Source: an uncultured Clostridium sp.
Lineage (GTDB): Bacteria > Bacillota > Clostridia > Lachnospirales > Lachnospiraceae
Length of the DNA stretch: 64,000 bases
Direction of reading: 5' to 3'
Assembly: GCA_900547035.1 (NCBI GenBank)
Contig: URFM01000009.1
Coordinates: 23,638-87,637 of the forward strand
Shown: positions 52,996 through 61,002 of the stretch, one piece after another
Numbering within the stretch: the first letter of the stretch is position 1
Layout of the letters: every line of letters starts with the position of its first letter
Position numbers and translations under genes: made by a program
The notes under the pieces: generated by a model
The model's database searches: none
Told to the model about the DNA's origin: nothing
Seen by the model: the letters and a program-made list of their open reading frames with translations, nothing else

Positions 52996-53062
52996 ACTTA
53001 CAAAATAACAGTAGCATGAACCCGCTTAAAATACAAGGAAATTTTTTCTTAAGATTCTGTCA

Positions 53063-54565
53063 CTATTCAGAACAGAATGCTTCCCGCATCTCCTTCGCCA
53101 GTTTCTCCGCTGTAAATTCCGACGGGCAGGAAATGGCAGAAATTCCGTGCTTCTCCAGAGCCTTGACCGTGTACGGCCCGATCGCTCCTACTAAAATTCC
53201 TTCAAGTTTTTTCAAAACGCCCGGATCCGGCCATCCCTCCATTTCTCTCCAAAAGGCCTCCACTCCCGAAGCGCTGCCAAAAACCAAACCGTCCAGCCCC
53301 TCCAGAAGAGATACATCGAAATCTCGCCCCTCAGTTTCATATACAGGAACATCTTCATAGGATACTCCGGCTTTGTCCAGAATCCGGTTCAGTTCCCGAG
53401 ATCCCTTTGCTGATCTTGGAATCAGTACCCGGTCCTCCGGTCCGCAGTGTTTGGCCAACAGCCAGGCCAAGTCCTCCGTAGTGTACCGTTCGGGCATCCA
53501 GTCCGCCAGAATGCCGAAGCTTTTCAGCGCCTCCCTGGTACCCTCTCCTACTACCGCAATCTTCAGATGAGACAATTTTCTTGCGTCCATTCCCCTGTCA
53601 AAAAGCCCTTCAAAAAACAATTTCACTCCATTGGCGCTGGTAAAGGTCAGGACGGTAAAACGCTCCAGCGAATGATAAACCTTCTCTCCCCGCTTCTCCA
53701 TCAGGGAGCAAAGAGAAAGGCCTCCAAGCCGCCTGGTCTTAATGCCGCAAGAGTGAAAACACTCCGTCAGTTTGCCGCAAAATCCATCGCTTCCGGTAAT
53801 CCCAACGATCCGCTCCGGAATGCCGGACAAGTCCATTCCAGCCGTTTCTCCTACTACTATAACCGCAGGAGTGGAAAGCCCTGCCTGGCGAACCCTGTCC
53901 GAAAGGTCTTCCAGAGTTCCCCGCACCGACCGTTGTTCCGGAAGACTCCCTTTTTCAATTACCGCTGCCGGGCAGTTTCCTGATTTTCCAGCATTGATCA
54001 ATCCCTGGGTTAAAAATGAAAGGCGGCCCAGGCCCATAAGAAATACCAGAGTCCCGGACAGAGCAGCCAGCTGTTCAAAATCCAGACTATCCTCCCCTTC
54101 TTTCCCGTGAGCCGTAATCACATGAAAGCTCTGGCTTAATGCGCGGTGTGTGACCGGAATTCCGGCGCACTCCGGCACTGCCACTGCGGAAGTCACCCCC
54201 GGTACGATCATCCAGGGAATTCCCGCTTCCTTCAGCGCAAGAACCTCCTCCCCTCCTCTGCCGAACACAAAGGGGTCTCCTCCTTTCAAACGAACTACGC
54301 GAAATCCTTTCTTTGCCAGTTCCACCAAGATAGAATTGATTTCCTTCTGGCTTTTATAATGGCAGCCCGCCTGTTTTCCTACGTAAATCCTTTTGCTCCC
54401 CGGCTTTGTTTCCTCCAGAAGCTCCTGAGCCGCCAAGTGATCATAAACCACAGCGTCGCAGTTTCTTAAAATTTCCCTCCCCTTGACCGTAATCAGTCCC
54501 GGATCTCCAGGACCTGCTCCGATCAGATATACCATCCCCTGTTTTGCTTTATTTTCATTTTCCAT
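53063..54565 (-). CDS. cobA: Uroporphyrinogen-III C-methyltransferase / uroporphyrinogen-III synthase fusion
   Basis: A 500-residue bifunctional enzyme. Residues 1-245 are the SAM-dependent methyltransferase (VYLIGAGPGDPGLITVKG; RLKGGDPFVFGRGGEE; PGVTSAVAVPECAGIPVTHR), making precorrin-2. Residues 250-500 are the HemD synthase (GLVFGSASGVEAFWREM), which closes the tetrapyrrole ring. This CobA-HemD fusion is common in clostridia. AGGAAACGCAAA precedes the ATG. With hemC and the precorrin-2 dehydrogenase it covers hydroxymethylbilane to sirohydrochlorin. Confidence 0.95.
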   Translation of the reverse strand: MENENKAKQGMVYLIGAGPGDPGLITVKGREILRNCDAVVYDHLAAQELLEETKPGSKRIYVGKQAGCHYKSQKEINSILVELAKKGFRVVRLKGGDPFVFGRGGEEVLALKEAGIPWMIVPGVTSAVAVPECAGIPVTHRALSQSFHVITAHGKEGEDSLDFEQLAALSGTLVFLMGLGRLSFLTQGLINAGKSGNCPAAVIEKGSLPEQRSVRGTLEDLSDRVRQAGLSTPAVIVVGETAGMDLSGIPERIVGITGSDGFCGKLTECFHSCGIKTRRLGGLSLCSLMEKRGEKVYHSLERFTVLTFTSANGVKLFFEGLFDRGMDARKLSHLKIAVVGEGTREALKSFGILADWMPERYTTEDLAWLLAKHCGPEDRVLIPRSAKGSRELNRILDKAGVSYEDVPVYETEGRDFDVSLLEGLDGLVFGSASGVEAFWREMEGWPDPGVLKKLEGILVGAIGPYTVKALEKHGISAISCPSEFTAEKLAKEMREAFCSE

Positions 54566-54609
54566 TTTGCGTTTCCTGTTCTATATTTCCTTATTCCATT
54601 TTCAGTTTT

Positions 54610-55557
54610 TCACTCTCTCAGCCGCCTGGCCGTCTCCCTGGCCAGTTCTTCCGCCTGCTGACGTTTGCCTTCCAGGCAGACCTTTCGGAACATGCCGTCC
54701 TTCTGGCTCACTGCCCGGAGGCGGATTTCATCGGAGCCCGCCTCGCAGTATACGCCCACAGGCTCATGGCAGCCGGCTCCCAGAATGTCTAAAACTCCCC
54801 GCTCCGCCAGAAGAGAAAGCCGACTGTCTTCATCGCTGATTCTTCCGCAGAGCGCGGCAGCCCTGGTGCCCGGCCTGCCTTCAATGGCCAGAATTCCCTG
54901 CCCTCCCGCCGGCACAAACTCCTCCGGATCCAAAAAGCAGAAGGAAAAACGCTCATCCTCCAGAAGTCCCAGGCGTTTCAATCCCGCCGCAGCCAAAATA
55001 ATTCCGTCATATCTGCCCTCCAAAAGCTTCCCCAGCCTGGTCTGCACATTTCCCCTTAAGGTCTGGCAGCAGATCCGCTTCTGAGGCAGGCCGCTCAGCC
55101 GCTCAATCTGAAGCTTTCTTCTTGGGCTGGAGGTTCCGATTCGAAGCCTCTGTCCGGACGGGCAGATTTTCTCTCCAAAAATCGGAAAACGGCCCTGAAG
55201 ACAGTCTTCCGGGAAGTCTCCTCTCCTGGTCACCAGCACATCCCGAGGATCCTCTCTCTTTGGCACTCCCACAATTTCCAGTCCCTTTTCCAGCTCCATG
55301 GGCATATCCTTGGCGCTGTGTACCGCAAGGTCCACCCTGCCTTCCAGTATGGCCTGCTCCAGTTCCGTCACAAATACGCCCTTTCCGCCAAATTCCTGAA
55401 GGGGTTTTTCCAGAATCCGGTCCCCCGTGGTGTGAAAGGTCTCCATCTGAATCTGAAGCCCCGGCTCCAGCTCTCTTAACAGCTGCGCCACAATCTCCGT
55501 CTGGCGCAGGGCCAGGGCGCTCCTTCTGGTTCCTATGATTAGTCTGTTTTCATCCAT
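54610..55557 (-). CDS. hemC: Hydroxymethylbilane synthase
   Basis: A 315-residue porphobilinogen deaminase: start RLIGTRRSALALRQTE, VHSAKDMP motif, RIGTSSPRRK substrate-binding arginines, and the dipyrromethane cofactor cysteine in LGAGCHEPVGVYCE. It joins four porphobilinogens. Its ATG overlaps the upstream gene's stop by 8 bp. HemA, HemL and HemB are not in the window. Confidence 0.95.
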   Translation of the reverse strand: MDENRLIIGTRRSALALRQTEIVAQLLRELEPGLQIQMETFHTTGDRILEKPLQEFGGKGVFVTELEQAILEGRVDLAVHSAKDMPMELEKGLEIVGVPKREDPRDVLVTRRGDFPEDCLQGRFPIFGEKICPSGQRLRIGTSSPRRKLQIERLSGLPQKRICCQTLRGNVQTRLGKLLEGRYDGIILAAAGLKRLGLLEDERFSFCFLDPEEFVPAGGQGILAIEGRPGTRAAALCGRISDEDSRLSLLAERGVLDILGAGCHEPVGVYCEAGSDEIRLRAVSQKDGMFRKVCLEGKRQQAEELARETARRLRE

Positions 55558-56197
55558 TCGTTCGTTCCAGCTTTCTCCTTACCAATTCGTCTACTTCCTC
55601 GTCCGGGGGAAACTCCCTGCCCTCCTGAATCCGGCTTAAAGCCAGCTCTGCCAGTTCCTTAAAAATTTCCTCCCGTAGGGAGGGGATGACAATATGGGGT
55701 TTCAGACGCTCCCTCTGTCCCCCCACCCAATGGGCGGCCTGACCGAAGCCTTCCGGAAGGGCCTCCCGAATCTTCTTCTTTAAAAATCCGGCCATAGCGG
55801 GACTGCCGCCTCCGGTGGAAATTCCCACCGTCACATCCTGGTCCTTTACCAGGGCAGGAAAAAGGAAGGAGCATTCCTCCTTCACATCCACCACATTGAC
55901 CGGTATTTTCCGCCGCCTGCAGGCAGCGGAGATGGCGCCGTTGACCGCCGGGTCATTGCTGGCCGCAATCACCAGGCCGGCTCCCTCCAAATCCTCCGGC
56001 TGAAACTGCCGGAGGAATATCCGGATCTTCCCCTGCTCTCCCAGTTCCCGCAGACGGGCCGTCACCTCAGGGGCCACCAGGCGGATTCCGGGACCGTACT
56101 CCAACAGAATCTCCACCTTCCGCTGGGCCACCTTCCCTCCGCCCGCCACCAGGCAGTCCTCGCCTTCCAGCTGGATAAAAATAGGGAAATATGCCAT
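55550..56197 (-). CDS. Precorrin-2 dehydrogenase / sirohydrochlorin ferrochelatase (Met8/CysG-N type)
   Basis: A 215-residue protein with NAD-binding VAGGGKVAQRKVEILLEYG, the catalytic-Asp region NVVDVKEECSFLFPALV and the STGGGSPAMAGFLKKKIRE motif. It oxidises precorrin-2 to sirohydrochlorin and may insert iron to give siroheme. First gene of the three-gene tetrapyrrole operon. The pathway end could be siroheme or, via sirohydrochlorin, cobalamin. Confidence 0.93.
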   Translation of the reverse strand: MAYFPIFIQLEGEDCLVAGGGKVAQRKVEILLEYGPGIRLVAPEVTARLRELGEQGKIRIFLRQFQPEDLEGAGLVIAASNDPAVNGAISAACRRRKIPVNVVDVKEECSFLFPALVKDQDVTVGISTGGGSPAMAGFLKKKIREALPEGFGQAAHWVGGQRERLKPHIVIPSLREEIFKELAELALSRIQEGREFPPDEEVDELVRRKLERTNG

Positions 56198-56235
56198 GTT
56201 CTCATCCGTCCTTTCTCCGCCTTAAATCCCATGTC

Positions 56236-56955
56236 TCAAATTTCCGTTCTCTTCTCTCTTACCCCCTCCAGAAACTCCTCCACCGCCCGGTTGAAGTCCC
56301 TGCAATTTTCCTTTGCCACAAAATGACTTCCGGGCAGAAATACCAGGCGGCTTCCCTTAATATCTCCCGCTATCTGTCTGGTATGACTTTCCCGTATCAT
56401 ATCCCGGTTCCCCGCAATCACCAGCACCGGCATAGTCAGGGCCTCCAAATCTTCCTTCTCATAGTGAGGTTCCCGGACCATCAGGCCCAGAATCTCCTTT
56501 TTCCTTCTGCAGTCTCCCGAAAATGGCGCAAACAGGCTTACCATTCCGTATCCAACCACAATAGGCAGCTGTACCGGGAGCTTGACGCCCCAGGGATTAA
56601 GGTTTGCCCCGTTTAAAATCAGGCTCCTCACCAGTTCCGGATGATCCCGCCCAAAGGCCAGAGCGATATTTCCCCCATCGGAGAATCCCAGCAGATGCAC
56701 CGGCCCCGTCTCCATTTTTCTCAAAAAGTCATATAAATCCCGGGCAAACTGCTCCAAAGTAAAGGGGGCCGTTCCACGCCCGGACTCCCCATGTCCCCTG
56801 GTGTCCAGGGCGATGACTCTGTACTTCTCCCTGAAATACTCCATCTGACCGGCAAAATACCCCAGGTCCTCCCCATTTCCATGGAGCAGCACCAAAGGCT
56901 CCCCGGTTCCCTTTTCTTCATAATGCAGAAGGACATCTTCAAGTTGTATCTTCAC
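56236..56955 (-). CDS. Alpha/beta hydrolase
   Basis: A 239-residue alpha/beta hydrolase with HGNG oxyanion region and catalytic triad S92 (GFSDGG), D185 (AGNRD) and H211 (PGSHF). Substrate unknown; small ester or lactone hydrolases look like this. The start codon is GTG (56953-56955) after AAGGAGGAAAT and overlaps the TGA of the upstream OLD-type gene, so the two are coupled. Confidence 0.9.
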   Translation of the reverse strand: MKIQLEDVLLHYEEKGTGEPLVLLHGNGEDLGYFAGQMEYFREKYRVIALDTRGHGESGRGTAPFTLEQFARDLYDFLRKMETGPVHLLGFSDGGNIALAFGRDHPELVRSLILNGANLNPWGVKLPVQLPIVVGYGMVSLFAPFSGDCRRKKEILGLMVREPHYEKEDLEALTMPVLVIAGNRDMIRESHTRQIAGDIKGSRLVFLPGSHFVAKENCRDFNRAVEEFLEGVREKRTEI

Positions 56956-58811
56956 ATTTCCTCCTTCATTCTCCTGCTGTCAAAGTAGGCAAAACGGTCA
57001 ATGGCCGACAAAATATCCTCAAAATCTTCCCTGGGAGCCAGCCGTATGTATTCCCTTAAAAGCTCCTTCTCCCGCTCTTTATAGGGACCATAAAAGATAT
57101 CATAAAGATTGTGCCCCCGCAGATGAATCCGAATCTCTTCCATATGGTCCTTCATATCATCCGGCCCCGCAAAATCCCGGCCCATTACCGCCAAAAGCTT
57201 TTGGCCGCTGCGGATGCGATGCAGGTACTCCCGCCATTTTTCATACAGCGTCTCGTAAAATGCCTCCGGGCTTTTTACGATCCCAAGTCGGGTCATAACC
57301 TGTGGATTGAGGAAATAGTTTTCAAAGGAATAATATTTTAAAATCAGCACATTTTTCCTGGTCACTCTGGGAAGAGGGTCCAAGTCTTCCCGGCTTCTCT
57401 CCTCATAGTAGCCGCAGAGCTGCCCCGCCAGCTCCTCCCGGTCTTTCCCGTCCCCGTCCCGAATCATCAAAAACTGGTCCCGCAGATACACCTGATTCAT
57501 ATATTTTAAATTGGCATAAGTCTTGATATTGGTGCAGCTGTTGGTGGTAATGATGGAAATCCTCAGAAGCTCCCCCTTCTCATCATAAACCTCGGAATAA
57601 TACCGCTCCAGCAGCAGAGGAAGCCGGCTCTTATCCTGCTTTCCCTCCACGATAAAGACAAAACCCACATTCATCAGGTCATTTGCCCCGTACCCCAAAT
57701 CGTCCAGCACCCGGCTGATATCCGTGTGAGGAAGCACCACCGAGTAATGATCCTCATCCAGCACCACCTGGCGAATCTGCCGGGCCGTAAAATTCAGCAG
57801 CATAGCCGGCGCGTGGGTCTTGAAAATCACCTGGTTTTTCTTGGACAGCCGGTAAAGAATCTCACTGCAGGTCTTCTGAAGCTGGGGATGAAGATAAATC
57901 TCAGGGTCCTCCACCATAATCAAGCTTGGAATCCGGTCAGCCTCCCCGATGTAGGTTTCCAAAAGAGAGAGCATATAGATACTCTTCATGCCCTTTCCCA
58001 TGGACTCCACCGGATTCCAGGTGCTGCGGTGAGGCGAAAAAGCGGAGGCTTCCACGGAAAACAGCTCCTGTTTAAAGTTCAGGACAAACCGCAGTTCTTC
58101 GTATCCCCCGTTCTTGCGAAAATTCTCATTCACTTTCCGAGAAAAATCGCTCAGATTCAGCTGATAGATTTTGTATTCCAGCAAACGCAGGGTTTCCGCC
58201 GCCGACAAGTCCTCCGGATTTTTCTGTTCAATGAGTCCGATGCACTGGAAACAGTGGCGGCATTCCTTGGCCTGTTCAAAAATACAGCGGCCGGACCGAA
58301 GCTTTTGCAGCTGCTCATCCTCCTGAAACATTAAAAGATCGTTTTGCAGCTGGGCCAGCTCCCTCTCGGCATTTATACGGTAAATCCGTGGAAGCACCTG
58401 AAGAATCCATGGATTGTGCTTGCGGCAGCTGTCTTCATAACGTACCTTTCCGTCCCGGTTGGCATGATAAGTGAAAGTGAGCACCCCGTCCTTAAAATCC
58501 GGCAGTTTCTGGCAGAAGGCCTTATACCAGGCTTCGTACCGCCGGTATCGGCTTACCCTCCCCAGACGGTGAAACAGTTCCAAATCCTCCCGGCTCATTT
58601 TTAATCCCACCTGAATCCGCACTGCCTGACCCCGTTCATTAAAATCCTGAGGTCCAATCCGGTATCCCCCGCAGACCGCGCCAATAGCATCCAGTACCGA
58701 AGTTTTTCCTGTATTATTTTTTCCAACCAGAATCAGGGCCTGGTCGATTTCCGGAATCTCCATATCCCGGATGGACTTGAAATTCTGAATTCTCAGATAG
58801 GCTATCTCCAT
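56952..58811 (-). CDS. OLD-family ATP-dependent endonuclease (AAA plus TOPRIM) with Cys4 insert
   Basis: A 619-residue protein. SMC-like ATPase: Walker A GKNNTGKT (30-37) and Walker B LIMVEDPEIYLHPQ near 300. TOPRIM nuclease: E389 (IVEGKQDK) and D452/D454 (IRDGDGKD). Between the ATPase halves four cysteines (176, 184, 187, 190; CX7CX2CX2C) look like a zinc or Fe-S site. OLD proteins act in phage defence or DNA repair; no partner such as a UvrD-like GajB is adjacent. The ATG at 58811 follows AAGGGGTGACGGT. Confidence 0.87.
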   Translation of the reverse strand: MEIAYLRIQNFKSIRDMEIPEIDQALILVGKNNTGKTSVLDAIGAVCGGYRIGPQDFNERGQAVRIQVGLKMSREDLELFHRLGRVSRYRRYEAWYKAFCQKLPDFKDGVLTFTYHANRDGKVRYEDSCRKHNPWILQVLPRIYRINAERELAQLQNDLLMFQEDEQLQKLRSGRCIFEQAKECRHCFQCIGLIEQKNPEDLSAAETLRLLEYKIYQLNLSDFSRKVNENFRKNGGYEELRFVLNFKQELFSVEASAFSPHRSTWNPVESMGKGMKSIYMLSLLETYIGEADRIPSLIMVEDPEIYLHPQLQKTCSEILYRLSKKNQVIFKTHAPAMLLNFTARQIRQVVLDEDHYSVVLPHTDISRVLDDLGYGANDLMNVGFVFIVEGKQDKSRLPLLLERYYSEVYDEKGELLRISIITTNSCTNIKTYANLKYMNQVYLRDQFLMIRDGDGKDREELAGQLCGYYEERSREDLDPLPRVTRKNVLILKYYSFENYFLNPQVMTRLGIVKSPEAFYETLYEKWREYLHRIRSGQKLLAVMGRDFAGPDDMKDHMEEIRIHLRGHNLYDIFYGPYKEREKELLREYIRLAPREDFEDILSAIDRFAYFDSRRMKEEM

Positions 58812-58977
58812 ACCGTCACCCCTTTTTCTCCTTAACAGTATACCCGATACCTGTTCTTTGCACAAGTCTGTTCCGGTCCTCTGATAGTTTTACCGGTTGT
58901 TTTTTGTACTGAAACGCAGTATTTGCATGTATGGCGAGTAAGGGTCCTAAAAACGGGCATTAAATGTCCCTAACAAT

Positions 58978-59040
58978 AAAAGGGATGCCTCCCTGTTATA
59001 TACCGGCAGTAAAAACCAGTATTAGAAGGCATCCCCTTTT
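58978..59040 (-). terminator. Terminator of the aldo/keto reductase-TetR operon
   Basis: AAAAGGGATGCCT (58978-58990) and AGGCATCCCCTTTT (59027-59040) pair with an inner ATACTGG/CCGGTAT stem. The minus strand ends in CCCTTTTATTG. One arm lies in the last codons of the TetR gene. Confidence 0.7.
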
Positions 59041-59675
59041 GATATATTCTTCAGATTTATATATATAAATTTTTCCATTTTCATGCGGAAATCCGGTATC
59101 TCCAAATGAACCCCCGCAAGTTCCAATGCCTCCATAACCAACGGCGAAGCGTTGCAGTAGCTATACAAACCGATCCCGTGATAATGCACTGTCATAAACA
59201 GCCAGTAGGCCTCATCTTCTGTCATCTGATAATTCCTGTGCAGAAGGGCCGTAAACTCATCCACCTGCTCATGGAACTGCTTCTTGAACACAGCCAGACG
59301 CTCCACTGTGACATTTGTCTCAATAATCGAGGACAAAAGAGCGGAATACTTCAGATAATCGGCATGAGCGCTGAGAATCCCCGCCCACACCTTAGCGCCC
59401 ACCTGAGCGGAATATCCGCATCCAGACGGAAAAGCTGCCTTTAAAGCTCCCAGGTACTCGCTGCATTTGTCAGCGCTCAGCTCCAGAAAGATCTCTTCCT
59501 TGGATGTGACATACTTATACAAATTTGCCCGGGACCAGGAAAGTTCTTCCGCAATGGTGGACAAGGTGATGGACTGATACGTCCGCCGGGAAAACTGAAT
59601 CTCTGCGGCGCGCTTAATCTCCTGCATTCGTTCTTCCTTCTGTTCACTGCTTCTGGCCCGGGCAAAATTTGTCAT
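59022..59675 (-). CDS. TetR family repressor
   Basis: A 217-residue TetR-type regulator: helix-turn-helix at about residues 25-65 (YQSITLSTIAEELSWSRANL YKYV region), then an all-helical ligand domain. The ATG at 59675 follows GGGAGGAGAAACC. It is the second gene of an operon with the aldo/keto reductase, whose promoter carries a 21-bp palindrome, so it likely represses its own operon until a substrate or toxic carbonyl binds. Confidence 0.88.
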   Translation of the reverse strand: MTNFARARSSEQKEERMQEIKRAAEIQFSRRTYQSITLSTIAEELSWSRANLYKYVTSKEEIFLELSADKCSEYLGALKAAFPSGCGYSAQVGAKVWAGILSAHADYLKYSALLSSIIETNVTVERLAVFKKQFHEQVDEFTALLHRNYQMTEDEAYWLFMTVHYHGIGLYSYCNASPLVMEALELAGVHLEIPDFRMKMEKFIYINLKNISKGDAF

Positions 59676-59712
59676 GGTTTCTCCTCCCTTTACTTTCACA
59701 GCCTGAAAAAGC

Positions 59713-60840
59713 TTAACCGGCAGCGGAAAACTTTTCAGAAACTGTCACGAGATGATCGCGGATTTTGATATGCTGGGGACATACCGCCTCGCACTTTCCG
59801 CATTTGATGCAGTCGGAGGCCGGCTTTTTCCCGTGTCCGCCTACCAACCACTGTTCCTGATTCTTCGCCACCTCCAGGTTGTTGTACAGCGTCAGATAAT
59901 TCATGGCGGTAAAAGAGCCGGAAATACCAATGTTCATAGGACAGACCTTGGCGCAGTAGTTGCAGGTGGTGCAGGGAATCAGGGGGATCTTGGCAAGCTC
60001 CTCCTGGGCGCTTTTCAGCACTTCCCGCTCCTTATCCGTCAGTCCGCCAAAATCTTTCATATAAGAAAGATTGTCCTTCATCTGGTCAAGGCTGCTCATG
60101 CCGGAAAGAACGGTGATAACCCCTTCCAGCCCGGCGGCAAAACGGATCGCCCAAGATGCCGCGGAAGACTCCGGCTCCGCTTCCTTTAAGATTTTCCCCA
60201 CGGATTCCGGCGGGTTTGCCAACATGCCGCCCTTTACCGGTTCCATAATCACAACCGGCTTCCCATGCTTTCTGGCCACCTCATAGCAGGCTCTGGACTG
60301 AATGGCCGGATTCTCCCAGTCCGCGTAATTGATTTGCAGCTGGACAAACTCCATCTCCGGATGGGCGTTCAGAATCTCCTCCAGCTCTTCCGGCGTGGAG
60401 TGGAAGGAAAATCCCATATGGCGGATCAGGCCTTCTTCCTTTTTCTCTTTTATCCAGCTCCACATATCAAATTTGTCAAAGAACTGGGTACGGCTCTCAC
60501 CCAAATTGTGGAGCAGATAAAAATCAAAATATCCGGCTCCCGTCTGCTTCAAAGAGGTGTCAAACTGGGCAATGGCCTCTTCCCTTGTCTTGCAGTTGAT
60601 CCATGCCGCATTCTTGGTAGCCAGCTGGAATTTCTCCCTCGGATAACGCTCCACCAGAGCCTGGCGAATGGCGTCCTCGCTGCCTGCATAGGCCCAGGCA
60701 GTGTCAAAATATGTAAAGCCCGCCGCCATGAACGCATCTACCATAGCCTTTGTCTCTTCCACGTCAATAACTCCGTCCTTCTGGGGCAGACGCATAAGGC
60801 CAAAGCCAAGTTTCCTGATTTCTTCTCCCAAGTATGCCAT
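59713..60840 (-). CDS. Aldo/keto reductase with C-terminal 2x[4Fe-4S] ferredoxin domain
   Basis: A 375-residue enzyme. The AKR barrel holds the catalytic tetrad D46, Y51, K76 and H111. The C-terminus carries two 4Fe-4S motifs: C290, C293, C296, C300 and C344, C347, C350, C354. Such ferredoxin-linked AKRs are common in anaerobes and may exchange electrons with ferredoxin. GAAAGGAGAATGAA precedes the ATG. Cotranscribed with tetR. Confidence 0.92.
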   Translation of the reverse strand: MAYLGEEIRKLGFGLMRLPQKDGVIDVEETKAMVDAFMAAGFTYFDTAWAYAGSEDAIRQALVERYPREKFQLATKNAAWINCKTREEAIAQFDTSLKQTGAGYFDFYLLHNLGESRTQFFDKFDMWSWIKEKKEEGLIRHMGFSFHSTPEELEEILNAHPEMEFVQLQINYADWENPAIQSRACYEVARKHGKPVVIMEPVKGGMLANPPESVGKILKEAEPESSAASWAIRFAAGLEGVITVLSGMSSLDQMKDNLSYMKDFGGLTDKEREVLKSAQEELAKIPLIPCTTCNYCAKVCPMNIGISGSFTAMNYLTLYNNLEVAKNQEQWLVGGHGKKPASDCIKCGKCEAVCPQHIKIRDHLVTVSEKFSAAG

Positions 60841-60884
60841 TTCATTCTCCTTTCAGGATAAAAAACACTTTGTAACTTATCCTC

Positions 60885-60913
60885 ATATTAACATTCAATA
60901 TGTTAATTGTCAA
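60885..60913 (-). promoter_or_regulatory. Promoter of the aldo/keto reductase-tetR operon with TetR-type operator
   Basis: On the minus strand perfect TTGACA (60908-60913), 17 bp, TAATAT (60885-60890). The spacer and -10 are covered by 8-bp arms ATTAACAT (60887-60894) and ATGTTAAT (60900-60907), 5 bp apart: an ideal repression site. Confidence 0.85.
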
Positions 60914-60942
60914 GAATGAATGTACTTGTAACGATAAAAGTA

Positions 60943-60967
60943 AGGCAGGCGAATCAATCGCCTGCCT
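60943..60967 (-). terminator. Terminator of nifJ
   Basis: AGGCAGGCGA (60943-60952) and TCGCCTGCCT (60958-60967), 10-bp arms, 5-nt loop, followed on the minus strand by TACTTTTATC. Confidence 0.8.
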
Positions 60968-61002
60968 CCTCATTTTAATCTCTCAGCCTATGGCCTCAAG
61001 TT

